From: a virus
Strand: one strand, 5' to 3'
Length of the DNA: 22,010 bases
IMG/VR virus record: IMGVR_UViG_3300031787_000936
Location: 1-22,010 of that record
Part shown: piece after piece, positions 13,812-21,659 of the stretch
Position numbering within the stretch: position 1 is the first letter of the stretch
Layout of the letters: every line of letters begins with the position of its first letter
The notes under the pieces: generated by a model
Told to the model about the DNA's origin: nothing
The model's database searches: none
What the model saw: only the letters and a program-made list of their open reading frames with translations
Made by a program: the position numbers and the translations under genes

Positions 13812-14432
13812 CTATCTTTCCACCCAATTGGCCACGATCGCGCCGGGGATTCGCTCCTGAACGGCCCTGGCATCGCGCGCGAGATCGAGCCGCTTGCGCA
13901 ACTTGACCTGCGGCACGAGCAGGAAGATCGGCACGCTGGCCGCCCCGCGCCCGGTCTTCGAGCGCGACGCCACACCAAGGCCCCGGCTGTTCACGCGACC
14001 GTCGGCGACGAGGAGGCTCGGGCCGCGTGGGCGATAGACGAAGCGCAGCCGCAGCCCGCGGCGGCGTTCCCACTCGGCGGGGCTGAGGCGTTTGCCGCCG
14101 CTGCCCCTGCCGGCCGCCGGGGTCGGGATCGCGAGCCAGAAGCCCGACCGCGACCGGATCAGCGCGCCCTCATCATGCGCGCCCACGATCGTCGGCGCCT
14201 TCGACCAGACGAGGGCCGCGGCGTTGAGGCTGGGTCGCGCCTTGGGATAGCTCTCCGAACGGATGGTGCGGGCAAGCCGGGCCCCGAGCCCCGCGCCCAT
14301 GATCTGCGCGCGCCAGGCCGCCTTGAGCCCGGCCCCGGCCGAGCGGATGGCGGCCGTGACCGCGCGCTCGCCTGCCGCGGCCTCGGCCGCCATCAGCCGC
14401 GCAATGTCGCCCGCGATCTCCATGCGGATCAT
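13812..14432 (-). CDS. DUF6441-type phage tail protein (lambda gpZ position)
   Basis: This 206-residue protein resembles the DUF6441 family of phage proteins. Visible hallmarks are GERAVTAAIRSAGAGLKAAWR, LNAAALVWSKAPTIV, DEGALIRSRSGFWLAIPTPA and WERRRGLRLRFVYR followed by GPSLLVADG. It sits between the head-tail joining protein and the terminator, where lambda encodes gpZ. gpZ-class proteins complete the tail so that it can join the head. The equivalence is inferred from order, not sequence. The ATG at 14432 has GAGGG about 7 bases upstream; a second ATG lies 3 codons later. It is basic and contains no membrane segment. Confidence 0.82.
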   Translation of the reverse strand: MIRMEIAGDIARLMAAEAAAGERAVTAAIRSAGAGLKAAWRAQIMGAGLGARLARTIRSESYPKARPSLNAAALVWSKAPTIVGAHDEGALIRSRSGFWLAIPTPAAGRGSGGKRLSPAEWERRRGLRLRFVYRPRGPSLLVADGRVNSRGLGVASRSKTGRGAASVPIFLLVPQVKLRKRLDLARDARAVQERIPGAIVANWVER

Positions 14433-14447
14433 CCCGGCGCCCTCGCG

Positions 14448-14792
14448 CTATGAAGCCGGATCTGCATGCGGGTCGGGCCACCAGGGCAAGAGCTCCACCG
14501 TCCAGACGAGGCGCTCCCGATCCCGTTGCGGCGCGCCCTGCACGACGAAGATCTCGCCCGCGATCTCGAAGCGGTCACCCGCGGCAAGCTCGGGGCAGTC
14601 GGAAACCCGCACATCGAGCACCACGCTGTCGCTCACAAGCCGCGCCGCCCCGAACTCGACCATGCGGTCCGGACTGCGGCGCATCACCTGAACGCTGCGC
14701 TCCACCCCGACGCCCGCCTGATGGTAGAGCGCCGGGGTGGAAAGGTTCGGATCCGCGAAGAGGGCCTCAACCGCGTCGGCGAAGGCCGCCAT
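14448..14792 (-). CDS. Head-tail joining protein (lambda gpFII-like)
   Basis: This 114-residue protein directly follows the major capsid gene (TGATG overlap at 14792). Its features are AFADAVEALFADPNLSTPALY at the N terminus, VMRRSPDRMVEFG in the middle, and beta strands with AAGDRFEIAGEIFVVQGAPQ then RDRERLVWTVEL. This is the usual layout of head-tail attachment proteins that form a ring beneath the portal. The upstream in-frame ATG at 14873 would overlap the capsid gene and adds shadow-type residues. The protein ends with a short Pro/Asp-rich tail. Confidence 0.82.
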   Translation of the reverse strand: MAAFADAVEALFADPNLSTPALYHQAGVGVERSVQVMRRSPDRMVEFGAARLVSDSVVLDVRVSDCPELAAGDRFEIAGEIFVVQGAPQRDRERLVWTVELLPWWPDPHADPAS

Positions 14793-15805
14793 CACGTCCG
14801 CCGCGCCGAACGCAGCACCTGCGGGCGGGTGCAGATCGGGAGCGGGTTCGACTCGATCTCGAGGCGCACCCATTCGTCGCGGTCGCGGTCGGGGATCATG
14901 CGCGCGTAGAGCGGCAGGCCGAGCGTGTTCACCGTCTCAAAGGTGTCGGCCGGGGCGAAGTATATCTCGAAGAGGCCCTCGATGCCCTGAGGGTAGAAAT
15001 ACGCCTTGTCGGTCGGCACGCCCACGGTCGTGTTCCCGCCGTAGCGGCGGAAGGTGATGCCCGCGAAGGTGAACTCGTCCACGACCCGGCCGCGCAACTC
15101 GTTCGCCGCTGCCGTGTTGAGGTAGGTCTCGCGGATTTCCTTGTGGGCGACGAGATCGGCGAAGAAGGCCGAACCGCATTCGGCGCGCAACTGCACCGGC
15201 CCGATGGCAAGCCCGCCGAGGCTGTCCTCGACGCTCTCGATCAGCGCCTGGCAGCGTTTGCGCAGAGCGCCCGAGGCGGGCGTCGCATTGTCGAGGTCGA
15301 AGTCGATCTCGGCCGCGGGCGTGATCGCGAACTCGCTCGCGTAATCGATGACCGTCGCCCCGTCGCGGGGATCCTTCACCAGCCCCTGGATCGCGTTCAG
15401 GAGGTGGTATTCGAAGGTGAACTCTGCATCCGAGCGCAGGCGCTGCATGCGCCGCGCCACTTCGGCCTGCGCCTGCTGGGCCGAGCTTTCGGACCCGAAG
15501 TCGCGCAGGGCCTGGATCTCGGAGGCCCAGAGTACATCCTGCTTCTTGAACTGCCGGCAGACGAAGGCGCGGACCTGCCGCCGCTCGGGGCTCTGGTTGT
15601 CGTAGCCCGCGCCGCGTTCCGAGAAGGGGATGAGGGCGAGCGTGCCGTCGCGGCTTTCGATGATGACGCTGCGCGTGCGCACGCCCCTGCTGCCGAAGAG
15701 TCCCGAGCCCGAAAGGGTCGCGGGGCGGAAGGGGATGTTCTCGAGCGCGCGCGTCAGTTCGACGAGCGAGAAGGCATCGCTCTCGAAGATGTCCATGGTT
15801 GCCAT
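14792..15805 (-). CDS. Major capsid protein (lambda gpE family)
   Basis: This 337-residue protein has the gpE-family (Phage_cap_E) layout. The N terminus is MDIFESDAFSLVELTRALEN with IPFRPATL. Then come ERRQVRAFVCRQFKKQD, the region DAEFTFEYHLLNAIQGLVKD, and the C-terminal part with ADTFETVNTLGLPLYARMIP. Length is normal for the family (about 340). It builds the icosahedral shell together with the decoration protein encoded just upstream. The start at 15805 has AAGGA 8 bases upstream; a second ATG lies 3 codons in. It is 24 bases downstream of the decoration gene. Confidence 0.95.
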   Translation of the reverse strand: MATMDIFESDAFSLVELTRALENIPFRPATLSGSGLFGSRGVRTRSVIIESRDGTLALIPFSERGAGYDNQSPERRQVRAFVCRQFKKQDVLWASEIQALRDFGSESSAQQAQAEVARRMQRLRSDAEFTFEYHLLNAIQGLVKDPRDGATVIDYASEFAITPAAEIDFDLDNATPASGALRKRCQALIESVEDSLGGLAIGPVQLRAECGSAFFADLVAHKEIRETYLNTAAANELRGRVVDEFTFAGITFRRYGGNTTVGVPTDKAYFYPQGIEGLFEIYFAPADTFETVNTLGLPLYARMIPDRDRDEWVRLEIESNPLPICTRPQVLRSARRT

Positions 15806-15829
15806 GGGGATGTCCTTTCGATGGAGGGA

Positions 15830-16201
15830 TCAGCGCAGCACGATGCCGAGCGCGGCAAGGGCAGCGGTTGCGGCGGCGATCTGGGGTTCGGTCGCGCCGG
15901 TCGGAAAGGCGATCTCGTGGCGGTTCACGATCGCGGGGCCGCGCAGCACGACGACGCCCGGGGCATCGGCGGCAGTCGCATCGACCCCGTCCCAGAGGAT
16001 CGCGGCCGCGTTCTGGCTGCCGTTGGAGGCCCCGGGGGAGAGCACGGTGAACTTGCCGCCCGTGGTGATCTTGCCCAGCACCGTGCCGGGTTCGAGCTTG
16101 CCTGCGCCCGAGGCGATGGTGACGGTTTCACGGGTGTAGTCGCGCGAGCCTTCCCAGACGAGGAAGCCGCCTGCGTGTCTGCCTTCGGTCAATGTGGGCA
16201 T
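15830..16201 (-). CDS. Head decoration protein (lambda gpD family)
   Basis: This 123-residue protein matches the HDPD/gpD type. An N-terminal HAGGFLVWEGSRDYTRETVTI is followed by LEPGTVLGKIT, AAAILWDGVDATAADAPGVV, and the C-terminal HEIAFPTGATE with a terminal helix. Trimers of gpD lock onto the expanded shell and stabilise it against the pressure of packaged DNA. The gene sits between protease/scaffold and capsid, as in lambda. A Shine-Dalgarno AAAGGA lies about 9 bases before the ATG at 16201. Confidence 0.92.
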   Translation of the reverse strand: MPTLTEGRHAGGFLVWEGSRDYTRETVTIASGAGKLEPGTVLGKITTGGKFTVLSPGASNGSQNAAAILWDGVDATAADAPGVVVLRGPAIVNRHEIAFPTGATEPQIAAATAALAALGIVLR

Positions 16202-16207
16202 GGGGGA

Positions 16208-17296
16208 TCATCCTTTCTGTCGGAAGGTGCGGGCGATCACGTCGCCCCAGGGGTTGACGGGGGCCGCCCGGCCGGGTTGGGCATGGGCGGCGCTGATCTC
16301 GGGCGCGGTCTCGGCCCTGAGGGCGAGGAGGCGGTTGCGCACCGCATCGAGGTCCGCGCCCTCCTCGAGGAAGCGCCCGGCCATCTGCGGCTGCCCCGCG
16401 AGGCGGCAGAGGTCGATCACCGCGCGCGCATGGGCGATGGCCTCAGCCCGGATGCCATTTGCATCGAGCCCGGTGTTTGCGGCGGCAACACGGCGCTCGG
16501 ACGGGATCGATGGGTGGGTGTGACCGACGGAAACACCCTCGCCTTGCCCAGTCGGTGCCGATGGATCCTCTGATGCCTTGGTGGTGTCGCCCGAAGTGAT
16601 GTTGTCGTTCGCAACATCACTTTCGGGCGCAGCCGTCGGGGGTGCCTCCGCCGTCTGGTCCGGATCGCCTTCAAGACCGTCGGTGGCGGCGACGGTTGCC
16701 GCGACGTCCTCGAGCAGCGCAGGCGGTGCGTTGCGGAAGCGCGCGATGTCGAAGCTCGCCGCAATCCGCACCGGCTCGATCATGCGCGTGGCAAGCCCCG
16801 CCTCAAGGGCCGCCTGCGCATCGAACCAGGTCTCGGCCGCCATCAGGGCCGCGATTTCCTCTTCGGTGCGTCCGGACCTTGCCGCATAGCCGCGGACCAT
16901 GCCGCCTGCGATCTTGTCCATGGTGTCGGCCATCTCGCGCATGTCGGCGGCGGTGCCCATCACGAGCCCCGAGGGGTCGTGGATCATCAGAAAGGCATTC
17001 TCGGGCATGACGATCTCATCGCCCGCCATGGCGATGTAGGAGGCGGCCGAGGCGGCCACGCCGTCGATCCATACGGTGATCGTGCCGTCATGCCGCTGGA
17101 GCGCGTTGTAGATCGCCACGGCGTCGAAGACCGAGCCGCCTGGACTGTTTAGGCGCAGATCGATGGGCACCCCGTCCGGCAGTGCGCCGAGTTCCGCGAG
17201 GAACCCCTTGGCGCTGACGCCATAGGCGCCGATCTCGTCATAGATCAGCACTTCCGCGCCCGGGGCACGGGCACGGATCGTGTACCAGTTCTTCAT
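16208..17296 (-). CDS. ClpP-like head maturation protease with C-terminal scaffold region
   Basis: This 362-residue protein combines a ClpP-type serine protease (about 1-180) with a long tail. IDLRLNSPGGSVFDAVAIYN (46-65) is the oxyanion-type loop. S83 in DGVAASAAS is the likely nucleophile and H106 in FLMIHDPSG the likely histidine. The third residue is less clear (perhaps D159 in TWFDAQAALEAGLA). Residues about 205-270 are low-complexity (Asp/Thr/Pro/Glu-rich). Residues about 275-350 look helical and end in NPWGDVIARTFR, a common ending of phage proteases fused to scaffold. It would cleave scaffold and capsid parts in the procapsid. The start at 17296 has AGGAG 7 bases upstream. The gene is 4 bases from the portal stop. 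Confidence 0.9.
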   Translation of the reverse strand: MKNWYTIRARAPGAEVLIYDEIGAYGVSAKGFLAELGALPDGVPIDLRLNSPGGSVFDAVAIYNALQRHDGTITVWIDGVAASAASYIAMAGDEIVMPENAFLMIHDPSGLVMGTAADMREMADTMDKIAGGMVRGYAARSGRTEEEIAALMAAETWFDAQAALEAGLATRMIEPVRIAASFDIARFRNAPPALLEDVAATVAATDGLEGDPDQTAEAPPTAAPESDVANDNITSGDTTKASEDPSAPTGQGEGVSVGHTHPSIPSERRVAAANTGLDANGIRAEAIAHARAVIDLCRLAGQPQMAGRFLEEGADLDAVRNRLLALRAETAPEISAAHAQPGRAAPVNPWGDVIARTFRQKG

Positions 17297-17300
17297 CCTG

Positions 17301-18854
17301 TCACTCCTGTTCGGATTGCGCGGCCGCGTCAGATCCATCGGTTTCCGGGTCGGGTAGACTTGAAGGCGTTGCCCGCGCGCCTTGCGTCTCGCCGGGGCTT
17401 GTCCGGTAGCGGAGGCCCAGATCGGCCGACCGCTTGGCATCAGCCGCGTTCTCGCGGTCGACCTCCTCGACGTCGTAGCCGGTGGCCTCGACCACCTTGC
17501 GGCGCGAGGTGATCCCCGCCTCCATAGCCAGCACCTGCGCCTGGATATCCTTCAGCGGATCGACCCAGTCCCAGCGCGGCGGGATCCATTGCGCGGCCCG
17601 GAACCGGCCGGGTGCGGCAGCGAACCCGGGCAGATCGAGCGCGCCCGACAGCGCCGCGGTTTCCATCCAGCGCGCCCAGACGGGGCGGCAGAACTGGTGG
17701 ACAATCACGCCATGCTGCAATTGGCCGATGCGGCGGCGGAACTCCACGAGTTCGGCCCGTAGGCTCGAGTAGTTCGCCTGCCGGACATCGCCGGTCACGA
17801 GGTGGTAGGGCAGTCCCAGCGAGGCCGAGACCGCGAGCAACGTGCGATACTGGAACGCCTCGTAGCCCCCGCCCACATCGGCCGGGCTCGAGAACTTCAC
17901 GTCCTCTCCCGGCAGCAGCACCTGCATGGTGCCGGGCTCGAGGCTCGCAATCGCGGCACCCTCGGTATCGGCCGCGCCTTCACCCATCATCGGCTCTTCC
18001 GGCGCGGTCTTGGTGATGAAGCCCGCGAACATCGCCGCGGTCTTCTTCCGGTCGAGTTCGGCGTCGTCATACTGATCGAGCAGGAAGAGCCGCACCATGG
18101 CGGGTGCTACATGCGGCAGGCCCCGGATCTGGCCCGCATCGATGGGGCGGTAGATGTGCAGAACGTCCTCGGCCGGGACGCGGACAGTATCCGGCACCGC
18201 CACTCGCTGGTCCGTGCTGTCGCCCGGGTGGCGGCGGCGGAAGTGATAGGCGACGCGCCGCCCGATCCCGTCGAACTCGATCCCGCAGCGGATGCGGTTG
18301 CCGTTGGCGGCTGTCTCGGCCTTCTCGAAGGGCAGCATCTCGGACTGCAGGAGCTGCAACTGCATGGGCACCATCAGACCGTCTTCGGCGCGTCGGGGAC
18401 GCAGCCGGACAAAACACTCGCCTGCCACGAACATCTCGCGCGCGACCATGGCCTGCAGCCCGTAGAAGTCGGTGAGCCCGTCCGCGTCGGCCTCGTCCGT
18501 CCAGGCGAGCCAAAGACGCTGGACCCGATCGCGCAGGCCCGCATCCTCGATGAGCGAGGACGGCTTGATCCCGTCGCCGACGAGGTTTGCCGCGAAGGCC
18601 TCGCAGGCATTGGCGGCATAGCCGTTCGTCACCACCAGTTCGCGGGACCGCGCGAGCAGCCGCGGGCCGCCCGCAGCGACCAGCGCGTTGATGTTCTCCA
18701 AGGGCGGGTTCCAGCCCTTGAGCCGGCGCTTCGCCATCGCCCCTTCGAGCCGCGCGCGCAGTCCGGAGGGACCGTGGCTCCGGGGGAGCCGCGTAAGCCC
18801 GGAGGACGCAGGGCCGCCAGCGCTCCGAGGACGAAAGAGATCAATTATCCGCAT
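17301..18854 (-). CDS. Portal protein (lambda gpB type)
   Basis: This 517-residue protein matches lambda-type portals (Phage_portal_2). The motifs are GWNPPLENIN near the start, AANACEAFAANLVGDGIKPS, DFYGLQAMVAREMFVAGECF, VLHIYRPIDAGQIRGLPHVAPAM, DQYDDAELDRKKTAAMFAGFI, and the late EFRRRIGQLQHGVIVHQFCRPVW. Portals form the dodecameric DNA channel and bind the terminase. The start at 18854 is 4 bases after the gpW-like stop. An internal ATG at codon 40 is possible but would discard basic N-terminal residues. Length is near lambda gpB (533). No frameshift or truncation is visible. Confidence 0.94.
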   Translation of the reverse strand: MRIIDLFRPRSAGGPASSGLTRLPRSHGPSGLRARLEGAMAKRRLKGWNPPLENINALVAAGGPRLLARSRELVVTNGYAANACEAFAANLVGDGIKPSSLIEDAGLRDRVQRLWLAWTDEADADGLTDFYGLQAMVAREMFVAGECFVRLRPRRAEDGLMVPMQLQLLQSEMLPFEKAETAANGNRIRCGIEFDGIGRRVAYHFRRRHPGDSTDQRVAVPDTVRVPAEDVLHIYRPIDAGQIRGLPHVAPAMVRLFLLDQYDDAELDRKKTAAMFAGFITKTAPEEPMMGEGAADTEGAAIASLEPGTMQVLLPGEDVKFSSPADVGGGYEAFQYRTLLAVSASLGLPYHLVTGDVRQANYSSLRAELVEFRRRIGQLQHGVIVHQFCRPVWARWMETAALSGALDLPGFAAAPGRFRAAQWIPPRWDWVDPLKDIQAQVLAMEAGITSRRKVVEATGYDVEEVDRENAADAKRSADLGLRYRTSPGETQGARATPSSLPDPETDGSDAAAQSEQE

Positions 18855-18858
18855 CGCG

Positions 18859-19074
18859 TCAGAGCCCCTTGGCCGTCGTCACCCGAACCTGCCGCACGAT
18901 CCGCCGCCCTTCGGCCGCCGCGATGTCGCGATCCAACGCCTCGATGCCCCGGTCGATCTCGGCGACCGAGCGATACTCCACCGTCTTGCCGTCATAACTC
19001 ACCCGCGCCACGCCCGAGGCGCGCTGCGCAGAGAGCGCCTCGCGGCGGGCGCGGAGGTCGGTGATCGTCAGCAT
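18859..19074 (-). CDS. Head-tail joining protein, gpW-like
   Basis: This 71-residue protein is placed between terminase and portal, as lambda gpW is. It has the small gpW-type pattern: an N-terminal helix (LTITDLRARREALSAQRASG), a beta hairpin (VARVSYDGKTVEYRS), a second helix (EIDRGIEALDRDIAAAEG) and a terminal strand (RRIVRQVRVTTAKGL). gpW plugs the portal after packaging and forms the surface to which the tail joins. The ATG at 19074 is the only start without overlap into the neighbouring toxin island. A weak Shine-Dalgarno is all that is visible. Its upstream side is the operator region of the broken toxin locus. Confidence 0.8.
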   Translation of the reverse strand: MLTITDLRARREALSAQRASGVARVSYDGKTVEYRSVAEIDRGIEALDRDIAAAEGRRIVRQVRVTTAKGL

Positions 19075-19085
19075 GGTGCCCCCAT

Positions 19086-19121
19086 TGCGCCATTGACTTA
19101 TGTGCCAATGGCGCACATATG
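19086..19121 (+). promoter_or_regulatory. Promoter and operator of the relE-like/higA-like island
   Basis: Two overlapping inverted repeats are seen. TGCGCCATTG (19086-19095) pairs with CAATGGCGCA (19106-19115), and TATGTGC (19099-19105) pairs with GCACATA (19113-19119). A -35 TTGACT (19093-19098) stands 17 bases before a possible -10 CATATG (19116-19121). This is a probable antitoxin-repressed promoter. It lies 12 bases upstream of the gpW-like start on the other strand. Confidence 0.65.
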
Positions 19122-19126
19122 ACGTC

Positions 19127-19392
19127 ATGGCCATCATCACGGTTGCCGAAACACCCGAGTTCCAGCGCCGCGCTCGTGCGCCCTTGAGCGATGACGAACG
19201 CATGGCGCTCATCGACTATGTGGCGCGCAACCCGATGGCAGGCGTGCCCATCGGTAGCGGTGTCAGGAAGTTCCGATTTTTCTGATCACCATCTTCGCGA
19301 AGAACGAGAAGGCCAACCTGACCAAGGCAGAAACGGAAACGGTCAAGACCCTCGGCAGAATGCTGGCCGACAGCTATAGGAGCGCAAGATGA
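19127..19392 (+). pseudogene. Broken RelE/HigB-type toxin gene (internal deletion and frameshift)
   Basis: The first frame from ATG 19127 encodes the N-terminal half of a RelE/HigB-type toxin (TPEFQRRARAPLSDDERMALI, then YVARNPMAGVPIGSGVRKFRF) and stops at 19283-19285. From about 19279 another frame continues with the family's C-terminal half: FLITIFAKNEKANLTKAE, then TVKTLGRMLADSYRSAR, stopping at 19390-19392. The family's middle, normally about 25 residues with the basic strand after VRKxR, is missing, and the halves are out of frame. So the toxin is inactivated by an internal deletion of roughly 75 bases plus frame loss. The downstream stop overlaps the antitoxin start (ATGA), as in an intact locus. 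Confidence 0.85.
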
Positions 19393-19679
19393 GCGACACA
19401 TTCAAGAGCATCGAGCAGGGCCTGAAGGAGGCGCTTGCCCATGCACGGGGCGACAAGAAGGTCACGATCCACGAGATCGAGATCCCGGAAGCGGACGTTC
19501 GGGCCATTCGGGTGCGCACCGGGCTGTCGCAGGCCGAGTTTGCCCGGAGCATCGGCGTGAAGAAGTCGACGATCCTGAATTGGGAACAGCATCGGCGTTC
19601 GCCGGAGGGGCCGGCGCGTGTCTTGCTCGCGTTGATCGACAAGGATCCGGGTATCGTTCAGCGCACGCTCGCCGGCTGA
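19389..19679 (+). CDS. HTH antitoxin of the RelE/HigB partner type (NadS/HigA-like)
   Basis: This 96-residue protein has an N-terminal toxin-binding half (SIEQGLKEALAHARGDKK) and a C-terminal XRE helix-turn-helix (VRAIRVRTGLSQAEFARSIG, then VKKSTILNWEQHRRSPEGPA and LLALIDKDP). This is the standard partner of the RelE-type toxin whose broken gene lies immediately before it. The Shine-Dalgarno AGGAG is 6 bases before ATG. The frame is intact although the toxin is dead, so it may persist as an antidote against related toxins or as a repressor. It ends 3 bases before the convergent terminase stop, leaving no room for a terminator. Confidence 0.9.
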   Translation: MSDTFKSIEQGLKEALAHARGDKKVTIHEIEIPEADVRAIRVRTGLSQAEFARSIGVKKSTILNWEQHRRSPEGPARVLLALIDKDPGIVQRTLAG

Positions 19680-19682
19680 GCA

Positions 19683-21659
19683 TCACCCCATGTAACTCGA
19701 CCGCACCGTCCGCCGCCGAGCGGATGGGCGCGTGGAAGCCGCCCCACCCTTGGCTGGGGCAGGCGCCAAGGCGCCGGTTTCCACCGCGATGGACCGCTCC
19801 ATCTCCTCCCAGCGCGCCTCAGACCATCGGTCTGCCCCGAGGATCCATGCGGCAGCGCGCGCATAGACGCGGGCGTCGAGCGCCTCGTTCCTCTCGCGCA
19901 GCTTCTGCCATTCGAGCTTGGCAAAGCCGCGCTTGTTCTTGACCGTGACGAGCTGCTCGGCCGTCAGCTGTTTCAACCATTCAGCGTCGACCCAGCCCGG
20001 CAGATGGAGAAAGCCGGGAGGGAAACTCTCCCCACCCGCCGGGCTGGCTTCCGGCGGCTCGAGCCGCAGGAAACGATAGGTCTCGGCTTTGAACGTCGAG
20101 GTCGCCACCGACCACAGACGCGCGCCGCGACGCAAACGCTTGCCCCCCACCGTGGCATCGACAAATGTCGGCCCCGTGACAGGGCTTGCGCGGTTGAAGC
20201 CTTCGAGCCCCTTGATCGGGGCCACCTGTCCAAAGCCCACCTGCCGCGCCCAGGCGTAGACGGCGGCCGTCTCGTAGCCCGTGTCGATTGCGAGCCGCGC
20301 AATCGTCATCGGCGTGCCACTGGCGTGGGCCCAGGTCCGGCCCAGGAGGTCGGTCAGTTTCTGCCAGCACGCCTGCTCGCCCGGACCACCGTCGATGACG
20401 ATGTGATCGATGAGCCAGCTTTGCAGGCCCTTGCCCCAGGCCCAGACATCAACCTCGATCCGATCCTTCTGCACGTCGGCCCCAGCGGTCAGGAACAGCC
20501 CGCCCGCCGGCACCGTGCCCGCGCGCCAATCCTCCTTCAGCCCCTGCAACCGCTGCCAGTCCGGGGCCTCGCCGCTTTCCATCCAGGTCTCGCCCAGCGA
20601 GGTGTTGACGAAGGTCTTCATCGTCTCGTCCCCGCCAGCGCGCGCCGACAGGAACGCCTTGGCCATGGCCTCGAGCCGCACCCAGGGCGAGTAGATCTCG
20701 TTCAGATGGAACCCTGCCGTCCCGTTGAACGGCGCGTCCGCGATCCAGCGTCCCTTCGAGACTGCAGCCCAGCGGGTCTCATCCTTCCAGGCGGCGTCGC
20801 AGTCCGCGCAGTGGTAGCGCGCGGTTTCGGGGCGATGGCCGCCGCTCTCATCCTTGTCCCATTTGACCTGCCCCCAGATCAGCACCTGTTCCGAGCCACA
20901 TGCGGGGCACGGCACCCAGAAACGGCGCTGGTCGCTCTCCTCGAATGCCGCCTCGATCCGGCTGGCGCCCTTGTTCGTCGGCGTCGAGACCAGCACGATC
21001 TTGCGGTTCCAGAATGTCACCGTCCGCTTCTTGGCGAGGTTGACCGGGTCGCCCTCGGCCCCCGCGCTGAACGGATAGCGGTCGACCTCGTCGCAGAGGA
21101 GCAAGCGGATCGGTCGGCTTGCCAGCCCCGAGGGCGCGTTGGCGCCCACGATCGTCAGATGCCCGCCCGGAAACCGCTTGTGCAGGATCTTGTTATTGCC
21201 GTCCCTCGACCTGGGATCGGCGATCTTGCCCTGCAGGCAGGGCGTGTCCCGCGCCATCGGCGAAAAGCGGTCCTTCGACCAGGTTTCCGCGTCGCGCTCG
21301 GTGGGCATCACCACCATGATCGGCGCCGGATCGTGGTCGATATGGTAGCCGACCATGTTGAGGATCGACTCCGACTTACCGATTTGACTGCTCGACATGA
21401 TCACGACGGTTTCGGCCGCCGGATCCGAGATCGCATCCATGATCCCGCGCTGGTATTCCGCGCGGCTCGTGCGCCATTGGCCAGGCTCGGCGCTGGCCTC
21501 AGAGCTCAGCCGCCGGTTTTGGTCTGCCCAGTCGCTGATCGTCAGATCCGGGGGCGGCTTCAGCACCGCCAGTGCCTTGGCCACCGTCCGCTTCAGTATC
21601 GCTGACCCCTGCAAGGTCAATGTCGGCTTCGAGTTCAATGTCTGGCTGCGCGAGATCAT
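19683..21659 (-). CDS. terL: Terminase large subunit (lambda gpA family)
   Basis: This 658-residue protein is the packaging ATPase-nuclease. The conserved start region is ISDWADQNRRLSSEASAEPG then QWRT. A Walker A-like SSSQIGKSE (K95), Walker B LLLCDEVD (D190, E191) and a coupling motif VSTPTNKGASRIEAAF follow. Zinc-ribbon-like pairs CPAC (251-254) and CADC (284-287) lie before the nuclease half, where D395 (AGADVQKDRIEVDVW) and D459 (AIDTGYET) are likely metal ligands. The GpA family usually cuts at cos-type sites. The ATG at 21659 has GAGG 6 bases upstream but overlaps the small subunit by 161 bases. Later TTG or GTG starts (for example codons 8, 26 or 32) remain possible because conservation begins near residue 41. 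Confidence 0.94.
   Translation of the reverse strand: MISRSQTLNSKPTLTLQGSAILKRTVAKALAVLKPPPDLTISDWADQNRRLSSEASAEPGQWRTSRAEYQRGIMDAISDPAAETVVIMSSSQIGKSESILNMVGYHIDHDPAPIMVVMPTERDAETWSKDRFSPMARDTPCLQGKIADPRSRDGNNKILHKRFPGGHLTIVGANAPSGLASRPIRLLLCDEVDRYPFSAGAEGDPVNLAKKRTVTFWNRKIVLVSTPTNKGASRIEAAFEESDQRRFWVPCPACGSEQVLIWGQVKWDKDESGGHRPETARYHCADCDAAWKDETRWAAVSKGRWIADAPFNGTAGFHLNEIYSPWVRLEAMAKAFLSARAGGDETMKTFVNTSLGETWMESGEAPDWQRLQGLKEDWRAGTVPAGGLFLTAGADVQKDRIEVDVWAWGKGLQSWLIDHIVIDGGPGEQACWQKLTDLLGRTWAHASGTPMTIARLAIDTGYETAAVYAWARQVGFGQVAPIKGLEGFNRASPVTGPTFVDATVGGKRLRRGARLWSVATSTFKAETYRFLRLEPPEASPAGGESFPPGFLHLPGWVDAEWLKQLTAEQLVTVKNKRGFAKLEWQKLRERNEALDARVYARAAAWILGADRWSEARWEEMERSIAVETGALAPAPAKGGAASTRPSARRRTVRSSYMG

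Noticed and set aside
14450-16573. 707-codon plus-strand open frame across capsid genes
   Set aside because: Spans four well-supported minus-strand genes and has shadow composition.
20004-21605. 533-codon plus-strand open frame opposite the large terminase
   Set aside because: Terminase motifs on the minus strand are unmistakable; the antisense frame lacks any recognisable feature.
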